A stretch of 64,000 nucleotides of DNA from Pseudomonas agarici (GTDB taxonomy: Bacteria; Pseudomonadota; Gammaproteobacteria; Pseudomonadales; Pseudomonadaceae): contig NZ_FOAR01000004.1 in NCBI RefSeq assembly GCF_900109755.1, forward strand, positions 104,173 through 168,172, read 5' to 3'. This document shows, piece by piece, positions 57,522 through 64,000 of this stretch. The notes below the pieces were generated by a model that was given only the letters and a program-made list of their open reading frames with translations, made no database searches and was not told where the DNA came from. How positions within the stretch are numbered: position 1 is the first letter of the stretch; each line of letters begins with the position of its first letter. A program made the position numbers and the translations under genes.

Positions 57522-59473
57522 ACGACGACCTACTGTCTTTTAGGCCCAGCCCTCATGCCGACGAGAGCTTCAATGGCTACCTGATGCGGCTGGCCGAGGA
57601 AAACTTTCTAGGTTCGTCGACACGACTACTTCAGCAGGTGGGCATTCGCTTCAAAGCTCGCTACAGCGAGGCAGAGGTTAAGACGCTGGGTGAGGCTTAT
57701 GGCTTTGACCAGTCGGCAGTAGCGGCTTTGGCCGCTTTCAAAAGTGTCCGGGGCGGATTAAGCAATACGCGGTTTTTGCGCAGTGCTCAGGTTCCAGTAT
57801 GCCCGCATTGCCTACGCGAGCAAGGTTACATCCGTCAGGCTTGGCATCACGTGTTGATGACGGCCTGCCCGGTACACCGTGTCTTACTCCTCCCACGGTG
57901 TCCAGAGTGTGAGGCACCGATCACCCCAGGGCGCGGGGGTTATCAGAGCTGCTACTGTGGTTGTGAGTTTGCGGATGTCGAGGTGCTGCCTGCCGATGCA
58001 GCCAGCTTATTCGTGGCGGACTTGCTGCATGGGCACGCCGACGCCAGGTTAACCGGATTTGCTGGTCTACCTGACGATATCGAATCATTCCTATTATTCT
58101 TGGCCAACCTTGATCTTGTGGTACCTCATCGGAAAAACGCGCCGATTAATTGGGCTAGGGCGTTGGATATCAATCGCGCCGCCTATGCTTTTGCTGAAGA
58201 TTTGCCGGGGCGCTTTCGCGCCTTCGTGTTAGACCGGGTTCACGCAGCGAACGCCCTGGAAAGCAGCCGCTTTATCGCTAACTTGGGGCGTTGGTACTTC
58301 GAGCTCAATCGCACCTTTGCTGCTGAAGCCTACCGCCCCATCCGTGAGGTCGCTTACCGGGTGCTCTTGGAACACGCGCAGGCGCCCATCAACCGTAAAA
58401 TGAAGCAGATGGGGGCCGACCTGCTGGGCCTGAAATCGACTTACACAGCGGCGGAAGCTGCGCGTGAACTGGGAAGCTCCGCGGATCGTATTGTAGCCCT
58501 TGTGAAAAGTGGGCAACTGCAGGGCGTGATCCTGCAGGGCGGCGCGAATGAGTACTGCCTGGTGGCTCGCGCCGAAGTGGCGGCGCATAAGCAAGCCGCT
58601 GCCGGCTTCGTATCCGCCAAAGATCTGCTGAAGATTCTCGGGATCGGTCGGCGCGTACGTGACCGGTTGCTAGAGATAGGATTGCTCACCGCAATCCCTG
58701 CCGGTCAACGGCCCCTGTTTGCCAAGGGTGATTTTCGCAGTGCCGAGGCTGAAGCCCTGTTGGCCCAGTTGAGCTTCGGCGCACCGCATCGCCATGGCGA
58801 TAAGCTCATCATGCTCGACGAAATCAGCGGCAAGCGGTTTTCTAATGCACAGGCCGGTGAGCTACTGCGCAAGATCTTCGCCGGAGCGCTCAAACCGATT
58901 GTGCGCCTGCCAGCGGTACATGGGCTAAAAGCCTACTGTTTCGATGAAGACGCCGTTATGGCGGCAGTAAAAACGGGGTCGGGATCGGTCGAACTGACGA
59001 TCACCGAGCTGACCAAACTCACCCGCTGGAAACATGAGACTATCAAGTCTTGGATCGAGCAGGGCTTTCTGCCGGCGCGGCGTGAGTCGTGCGATAAACA
59101 CCGGGTGTTCGTAGCCCTGGCTGACCTGATTACCTTCCTCTCCACCTACGTAGTAGCAGGTGATACGGCGGAACGGCTGGGTAGCAAAACCTTATGGTTG
59201 ATGAAGCCTCTGCAGACGGCGGGTGTGTTTGCCCGAGGGGCGCACGAAACCTCTTCGGGTTACCAGCGAGGCGTGCTGTTTTCTGTGGATGCGCTGGTCA
59301 ATGTCGCCTCAATGCGGGCGTCCACCTGGACAAGACCTACGCGGATTGCTGCGCGACAACCCTCTGGCATCTTGGATCTTAGGGACGTCGCCGATGGCTT
59401 TTGCGGCGAAGCAGAGAGCGGCGAAAACTCTGCTGATGAAACTGCTGGTGACGATTTCGGGGTGTGTGCATGA
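57518..59473 (+). CDS. TniQ/TnsD-like target selector
   Basis: A 651-residue protein. The N-terminal TniQ domain (about 5-150) starts with RPSPHADESFNGYLMRLAEEN and has zinc ligands in CPHCLREQ, CPVH, CPEC and CYCGC. The rest has repeated helix-turn-helix-like segments (AAEARELGSSADRIVALVKS near 310, and a later TRWKHETIKSWIEQG near 505). Such length fits a TnsD-type protein that recognises one fixed chromosomal site. The site is not known; see findings. Confidence 0.88.
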   Translation: MNDDLLSFRPSPHADESFNGYLMRLAEENFLGSSTRLLQQVGIRFKARYSEAEVKTLGEAYGFDQSAVAALAAFKSVRGGLSNTRFLRSAQVPVCPHCLREQGYIRQAWHHVLMTACPVHRVLLLPRCPECEAPITPGRGGYQSCYCGCEFADVEVLPADAASLFVADLLHGHADARLTGFAGLPDDIESFLLFLANLDLVVPHRKNAPINWARALDINRAAYAFAEDLPGRFRAFVLDRVHAANALESSRFIANLGRWYFELNRTFAAEAYRPIREVAYRVLLEHAQAPINRKMKQMGADLLGLKSTYTAAEAARELGSSADRIVALVKSGQLQGVILQGGANEYCLVARAEVAAHKQAAAGFVSAKDLLKILGIGRRVRDRLLEIGLLTAIPAGQRPLFAKGDFRSAEAEALLAQLSFGAPHRHGDKLIMLDEISGKRFSNAQAGELLRKIFAGALKPIVRLPAVHGLKAYCFDEDAVMAAVKTGSGSVELTITELTKLTRWKHETIKSWIEQGFLPARRESCDKHRVFVALADLITFLSTYVVAGDTAERLGSKTLWLMKPLQTAGVFARGAHETSSGYQRGVLFSVDALVNVASMRASTWTRPTRIAARQPSGILDLRDVADGFCGEAESGENSADETAGDDFGVCA

Positions 59474-59868
59474 ATGATCTGCAGTCTGTTCTCGATCTGC
59501 TGCAGGGCCCAGGTGAGCCGATGCCTGGCTGCGCGCTAACTGTGGACGAAGCTCATATCTATTTGCGAGAGCATTTCCCTCGCCAGGCTTATTGCCTGGT
59601 ACGCGATTGGATCTGGCTCGACCTGATGATGGAGGACAAGCACTGCATTGCCCTGGCCACAACGGATCGATTGCCAGTGATGCTCTATGCCCACACGGTC
59701 GTTTACGACAGCGCCGGGCGCTGGGGCGCGGGTGACTTTGTGCGCACGTCACCGCTGCACCGGTTTGATGAGGGGGGGCTGTTTCATACTCACCGTACAA
59801 TCTACGTCTTGATGGGGCCCGGTTTGCGCAAATCGGTGGTACCGGAGACGGTCATGCGCATCGTATAA
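59470..59868 (+). CDS. small protein of the Tn7-like module (DUF6957-like)
   Basis: A 132-residue soluble acidic protein. Its ATG at 59470 overlaps the TniQ stop (ATGA), so it is coupled. The motif (LVRDWIWLDLMMEDK), followed by MLYAHTVVYDSAGR and ending YVLMGPGLRKS, is one I associate with DUF6957 proteins of mobile elements; this is recalled only. The function is unknown. There are no membrane or nuclease motifs. Confidence 0.65.
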   Translation: MNDLQSVLDLLQGPGEPMPGCALTVDEAHIYLREHFPRQAYCLVRDWIWLDLMMEDKHCIALATTDRLPVMLYAHTVVYDSAGRWGAGDFVRTSPLHRFDEGGLFHTHRTIYVLMGPGLRKSVVPETVMRIV

Positions 59869-59954
59869 ACCAAGGCTGGGAGGATTTGGATAACCCCAGA
59901 TGGGTTAAAGGGCAGGCCGACCCTGTACTGCTAGGACATTCAGGAGTGATAGTA

Positions 59955-60205
59955 ATGAATGAGCCAAGCCAAAAACCGTACCTGACATTCACTGCGAAGT
60001 GTGTGGCCGCCACGCACGCCTGGCCGGGTACGGCCAGCAATTTGGCACTTTGCAGGCCCGGTGGGAATACGGCTCACAGCACGGCGGCGATCGTTACTGT
60101 GTGGTTCTATGCAAGTCCTGCTTCTTCCAAATCCTGGCTTATCTTCGTGAGCAACGGCGAATCGCTTCGCTGTTCGATTACGAGCAGTCGGCGGGTGATC
60201 AATAG
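59955..60205 (+). pseudogene. small zinc-finger-like protein, frameshifted in a poly-A run
   Basis: An ATG at 59955 with an AGGAG site 7 bases upstream opens a frame that becomes unlike protein after nine codons. The frame carrying CEVCGRHARLAGYG and LCKSCFFQILAYLREQ (two Cys pairs, likely a zinc ribbon) is shifted by one base. Adding one A to the run at 59971-59975 joins them as MNEPSQKTVPDIHCEVCG. The joined product is about 84 residues, ending at TAG 60205. It is either decayed or affected by a homopolymer error. Confidence 0.65.
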
Positions 60206-60274
60206 TTTGGCCGGATTGCCCGCAATAATTTTTTTGGCGAGTCGTAACTTGTCTCTAAGGCTATGGAGATAGCG

Positions 60275-61030
60275 ATGCGTATTCATTTGCTGTCCGATCT
60301 GCATCTTGAGTTTGAGCCGTTTACCTCCGCGCCAGTCGACGCGGATGTCGTGATTTTGGCCGGCGATATCGATGTAAAAGCCCGTGGGATCGCCTGGGCG
60401 AGAGCTATGTTCGATTGCCCAGTGCTATACGTATTGGGAAACCATGAGTATTACAGCGGGCACTTGCAACGAACGCTGGAAAAGATGCGTGCGGCTAGCG
60501 ATGACCACGTTCGTGTGCTTGATCGAGATACCGTGGAAATAGGAGGCGTTAGGTTTCTGGGCGCTACGATGTGGACGGATTTTGCTGCCACGGGTAATGC
60601 TCCATTGGCGGCACTCAGTGCTCAGAATTCTATGAACGATTTCCGCCAGATCCGTACGGATAATTATCGCCGCATTCGGCCCGCTGACTTAATTGATGAA
60701 TCAGTTCGCACGAGGGATTGGTTGAGGAGTGAGCTTGCAAAACCCTTCGCTGGCCCAACCGTCGTCATCACCCACCATGCGCCAACGCTGCGCTCATTGC
60801 TGGAAAATCCTCACGCCGGTAGTCACCTGGACGCTGCATATGCCAATGGCTGGGATGATCTCATGGGCAAAGATCGGGTTGCACTTTGGGTGCATGGGCA
60901 CTCCCATATGGCAGTCGATTACGAGGTGGCCGGTACTCGTGTCGTGTGCAATCCAAAAGGCTATCCTGGCGAAGAGACGGGCTTCGACGAAAGCTTAGTG
61001 CTCACGCTTGAAGAGAGATTCATCCCATGA
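60275..61030 (+). CDS. metallophosphoesterase
   Basis: A 251-residue calcineurin-like phosphoesterase from ATG 60275, behind GGAG; an ATG at 60263 is less well placed. Metal-binding motifs are in order: SDLHLEF (D-x-H), GDID, GNHEYY, HHAP and GHSH. The substrate may be phosphodiester or nucleotide and cannot be read from sequence. It lies in the cargo between the Tn7-like genes and the Wadjet operon. It overlaps the next gene by 4 bases. Confidence 0.9.
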   Translation: MRIHLLSDLHLEFEPFTSAPVDADVVILAGDIDVKARGIAWARAMFDCPVLYVLGNHEYYSGHLQRTLEKMRAASDDHVRVLDRDTVEIGGVRFLGATMWTDFAATGNAPLAALSAQNSMNDFRQIRTDNYRRIRPADLIDESVRTRDWLRSELAKPFAGPTVVITHHAPTLRSLLENPHAGSHLDAAYANGWDDLMGKDRVALWVHGHSHMAVDYEVAGTRVVCNPKGYPGEETGFDESLVLTLEERFIP

Positions 61031-61383
61031 GCGCGACGAACCCAGACGCTAGCGACCGGCTAAAGGACGCCATTAGTTACAGCTTCGACGAGCCGGTCAC
61101 GGCCTATCTTACGGACGCTGTGCTGGTGGCGGGCTGTTGTATGGGAGTCACTCATCGACATAGAAAGGCCGATTGTTTTGGCCGTTTTGCTGATGGCCAT
61201 CGGATTCGAACCTCTGATGTCAAACATGCGGAGCAGCGAGGGCCCTTCTGGGTACTACATACTGAAAGCGGCAGCTTCTATGTCGTGGCTTCGTTCGATC
61301 CTGAGGGCGGTGAGCAATCCCTACAGGAGTTTTTACAATTGCTGCACGCTGGTATCCACCCTACCGCCCAGTACCTTCAGTAG
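61027..61383 (+). CDS. hypothetical protein
   Basis: A 118-residue soluble protein of unknown family. It reads FDEPVTAYLTDAVLVAGCCM, then a basic HRHRKADCFGRFADGHRIRT segment and GPFWVLHTESGSFYVVASF. The ATG overlaps the phosphoesterase stop, so both are translated together. Nothing in it indicates a catalytic role. Confidence 0.6.
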   Translation: MSATNPDASDRLKDAISYSFDEPVTAYLTDAVLVAGCCMGVTHRHRKADCFGRFADGHRIRTSDVKHAEQRGPFWVLHTESGSFYVVASFDPEGGEQSLQEFLQLLHAGIHPTAQYLQ

Positions 61384-61467
61384 CTTCCGAAAAAATTCAG
61401 ATGAAATCGCCCGAGATTGGCGCGTATTCTGTGATCATAATCTGAGCGCGTGCACAGGGAGGTGGCG

Positions 61468-62922
61468 ATGAGCTTGCATGAACAACAGGCGCGATACAGG
61501 CGCTTGTTTACTGAGCACGCCGCATGGCGTTTAGTGCATGCCGAACATGCACCTATCATCCTGGCCTTCGTCAGTGACTTGTTTGCCCAGGACAGCGAAG
61601 TGTCTTTCGGCAAGGCCCGTATTGCCCTTGAGGCTGAGTTGCCTGCCTGGCAGGACAGTTACGGCCTACAAGAAAACGCCGGTATACACTTGCGCCACTG
61701 GATTCAGTCCGGTTGGCTGCGTGAGCACGATGACCGACTGACTCGTACAGATGCCTTCGAACAGGCGCTCAGGTTTGCCCAGAACCTTGAGCAGCGCGAT
61801 AGCAACGCCACAGCCACTCACCTGCGTATCGTGCAGGATGCTGTTCGAGACTTGGCGGTTGCGCTCAGCCCCAACCCCGAAGAACGGATCACCCTCCTTA
61901 CGGCCCGCAGCCAAGAGCTGGATCGCGAGATTGAGCTCCTGCGCGCAGGTGTCGTCCCCGAACTATCAGCACCGGAACAGCGTGAACGGATTCGAGGCCT
62001 CTACCACTTGGCCTCAGTGTTGACTGGAGACTTCCGTCGCTTGGAAGACGAGATTCGGCAGCTTGATCAGCGGATGCGTGTCCAGATGATTGAGTCAGAG
62101 ACCGGGCGTGGTGAGGTTTTGCAGGCACTGTTGGAGCACGAGGGGCAGTTGCTGCAAACGGACGCCGGGCAAGCCTTCGATGGCTTCTTTCAACTGTTAT
62201 GCGATCAGAACCGGATCATCGAGCTCCGTGAGCAATTGCGCTCCATCCTCGTTCGACCCGCTTCTCAATACCTCAAACAAGATGAGGTGCGTTATCTGGG
62301 GCACTTGGTACGCGAGCTGACAAAGGAAAGCGAACGGGTCTTTCAGGTGCGGCGGCGTACAGAAGAGAGCCTACGTGCGTTCGTTGAAAGTGGTGCCCAG
62401 CAAGAGCGTCGAGCGGTGGAGCGGCTGCTTCGACAGCTAGAGAAGCAGGCGGTCAATTTCAAAGAGCATGATCTGAGCTTTCGTGCGTCCGTTGCCGTTG
62501 AGCTACCAACAGGTAGTCTTCGTGTGCGCTCTCCTTCCAGCATTCACCTGCGCTTACCTGAGGAGCGGCTGGACACCAGCAAAGTGATAGCCAACACCAA
62601 TAGCCACGTTGCCAGTGTTGGCATGCTCGATCACCTCAATACCGTCAAAGTACTGGAGGTCGCGCAGGAGGTTAGGGCTCTCCTTAGCCAATGTGGGCCA
62701 ATGACTGTGGCGAAGATTGTTCAACTCCGCCCCATTACTGGTGGTCTAGAGGAGCTTGTCGCGCACGTACGGATTGCCAAGGCAGTCGATGCAGTCATCT
62801 TGGAGGATGCGGAAAGCCTGCTGGTGCCAGACCATATGGGTAATTTAATTCGCGCGACGATCCCTGCGCTGTTAATGGCGGCAGAACAATTTCCTATGGA
62901 TCTGGAGGAGCTCGCATTATGA
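61468..62922 (+). CDS. jetA: Wadjet subunit JetA (DUF3375)
   Basis: A 484-residue protein from ATG 61468 with GGGAGG upstream; an upstream start at 61450 is open but less well placed. The sequence matches DUF3375: an N-terminal winged-helix-like part (LRHWIQSGWLREHDDRLTRT near 75) and a long helical, charged middle. JetA is the kleisin (MukF/MksF-like) of the Wadjet SMC complex, which extrudes small circular DNA loops and cuts plasmids. It overlaps jetB by 4 bases. Confidence 0.9.
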   Translation: MSLHEQQARYRRLFTEHAAWRLVHAEHAPIILAFVSDLFAQDSEVSFGKARIALEAELPAWQDSYGLQENAGIHLRHWIQSGWLREHDDRLTRTDAFEQALRFAQNLEQRDSNATATHLRIVQDAVRDLAVALSPNPEERITLLTARSQELDREIELLRAGVVPELSAPEQRERIRGLYHLASVLTGDFRRLEDEIRQLDQRMRVQMIESETGRGEVLQALLEHEGQLLQTDAGQAFDGFFQLLCDQNRIIELREQLRSILVRPASQYLKQDEVRYLGHLVRELTKESERVFQVRRRTEESLRAFVESGAQQERRAVERLLRQLEKQAVNFKEHDLSFRASVAVELPTGSLRVRSPSSIHLRLPEERLDTSKVIANTNSHVASVGMLDHLNTVKVLEVAQEVRALLSQCGPMTVAKIVQLRPITGGLEELVAHVRIAKAVDAVILEDAESLLVPDHMGNLIRATIPALLMAAEQFPMDLEELAL

Positions 62923-63680
62923 GTATAGAGAATGAGACCACGCCAAAGGCTCCAGCCCTGTTTGACCAGTACCGGATAGTCGGCGGGGAAGGTGATCACG
63001 AGGTTCTGTGCGAAGCAATTGCCACCACGGACTCGGAGAGTTCAGAGCTGCCGTCTCCAGATGCCGCTGCGAACGGAATGCCTATTGAGGCCCGCCGAGC
63101 CTTAGTTTTGTTGCTTCGCCAAGGTGTCGTAATGGCGGAAACTAAACGCATCGCGTTCGAGGCATTATGCCGTCATGAGGAGCTGATCGCGGCGCATCTC
63201 GGCAACATGTTCATGCACATGCTGTTGGATCATAAGACTGGGATCGCGATTCTTTTGCAGCAGGAAGTCTCTGAGCAAGACGATGAGACAGATGAGGGAT
63301 CACGGCTGATCAATAAGCGCACCTTAAGTCTTTACGACACCCTGTTGCTCTTGGTTCTGCGTAAGTACTACCAGGAGCGAGAAACCGCAGGTGAACAAAA
63401 GATCATCATCGACATCGACCGTGTCGAGGCGTTGATGACGCCATTTCTTCCGCTTACCTATAGCACTCGAAGTGACCGTCGAGCTTTGAGTGGTTCGTTG
63501 GCGCTTATGAAAGATAAGCGTCTGCTCACTACCGTACGGGGAGATGACGAGCGCTTCGAAATTACGTCGGTTATTCGCTATGTCGTAAACGCCGATTTCT
63601 TGGGTAGGTTGTTGGCCGAGTATGAGCGTCTTGCCGTAGATGCTGGGGTGAACTCCGATAGAGAGGTGCAGGATGCTTGA
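62919..63680 (+). CDS. jetB: Wadjet subunit JetB (DUF4194)
   Basis: A 253-residue DUF4194 protein, the KITE-type (MukE/MksE-like) winged-helix partner of JetA. It has the region ARRALVLLLRQGVVMAE, then SLYDTLLLLVLRKYYQERET. It sits between jetA and jetC in the standard order, overlapping both. Confidence 0.9.
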   Translation: MSIENETTPKAPALFDQYRIVGGEGDHEVLCEAIATTDSESSELPSPDAAANGMPIEARRALVLLLRQGVVMAETKRIAFEALCRHEELIAAHLGNMFMHMLLDHKTGIAILLQQEVSEQDDETDEGSRLINKRTLSLYDTLLLLVLRKYYQERETAGEQKIIIDIDRVEALMTPFLPLTYSTRSDRRALSGSLALMKDKRLLTTVRGDDERFEITSVIRYVVNADFLGRLLAEYERLAVDAGVNSDREVQDA

Positions 63681-64000
63681 GACTCCTGTTGTTAGCCCTA
63701 ATGAGTTGTTCAGTTCTGGGCAGATCCGTTTGGCTGAGTTGTCGGTTTTCAACTGGGGATCTTTCCACGGCTTACATACGGCGAAGATTGATCCTGACGG
63801 CACCCTGATTACAGGAGATAACGGCGCAGGCAAGTCAACGCTGATCGATGGCTTGATGGCGCTGCTGTTACCCTCCAGCAAAGCCTCTTTCAATATTGCG
63901 GCGGCCCAAGGTGATCGAGCAGATCGCACACTGATGTCGTACATCAGAGGGAACTATGGCAAAGCTCACGATGGAACTGAAACAGCGATTCTTCTAAAAC
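63673..64000 (+). CDS. jetC: Wadjet SMC-like ATPase JetC (5' part, cut by the window edge)
   Basis: Starts at ATG 63673, overlapping the jetB stop by 8 bases. The 109 codons present include the Walker A loop GDNGAGKST (about residues 51-59) and the following helix LIDGLMALLLPSS, typical of an SbcC/MukB-like SMC head. JetC forms the ATPase arms of the complex. The rest of jetC and jetD, the nuclease subunit, lie beyond the window. Confidence 0.9.
   Translation, partial: MLETPVVSPNELFSSGQIRLAELSVFNWGSFHGLHTAKIDPDGTLITGDNGAGKSTLIDGLMALLLPSSKASFNIAAAQGDRADRTLMSYIRGNYGKAHDGTETAILLK

Overview
The window is a piece of a Pseudomonas chromosome around the replication origin, most like the P. fluorescens/putida lineage. 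The gene order glmS-(DeoR regulator)-glmU-atpCDGAHFEBI-parB-parA-rsmG-mnmG-(MEKHLA gene)-mnmE-yidC-yidD-rnpA-rpmH-oriC-dnaA-dnaN-recF-gyrB is the classical pseudomonad origin layout. All genes left of oriC are on the minus strand and dnaA to gyrB are on the plus strand, so both arms are transcribed away from the origin. Supporting signals are a cluster of DnaA boxes in the rpmH-dnaA gap, a second cluster upstream of mnmG, and two parS sites inside recF.

Region 1 (1-11.2 kb, minus strand) is an orphan type VI secretion island. In transcription order it has a putative secreted effector, a membrane protein that may be its immunity partner, VgrG, two DUF1795 (Eag-type) chaperones, a PAAR-Rhs polymorphic toxin with an AHH nuclease tip, its probable immunity gene, a second probable immunity gene, and a 5'-truncated rhs fragment that leaves the window. 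Region 2 (11.4-13.2 kb) holds a Fic-domain AMP-transferase-like gene and the attTn7-side flank of glmS. Region 3 (13.2-40.8 kb) is the conserved core described above: amino-sugar synthesis, F1Fo ATP synthase, chromosome segregation, tRNA modification, membrane insertase, RNase P, replication initiation and gyrase.

Region 4 (40.8-53.9 kb), directly after the gyrB terminator, is a defence-rich accessory island. It carries a single-chain type ISP restriction-modification gene broken by a frameshift and a nonsense codon. Next is a retron: a candidate msr-msd RNA, an 84-residue protein of unknown role, and a reverse transcriptase with NAxxH and VTG motifs that is cut short by an in-frame TAG. It also has a ParC-like gene with a suspect start, a DUF2384/ParS-type antitoxin with no visible toxin, an IetA/IetS-like AAA ATPase plus subtilisin-protease pair, a HAD hydrolase and an unrecognised 302-residue protein.

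Region 5 (53.9-64 kb) is a Tn7-like transposition module (TnsA, TnsB, TnsC, TniQ/TnsD). It is followed by small accessory genes, a metallophosphoesterase and the start of a Wadjet anti-plasmid operon (jetA, jetB, start of jetC); jetD would lie beyond the right edge. The simplest reading is a Tn7-like element carrying Wadjet, next to a partly decayed defence island. Several accessory genes differ from an intact reading frame by one base, three of them by a missing base (two in poly-A runs). This could be real decay, phase variation or assembly error. Functions are read from motifs and gene order only; no database search was possible.
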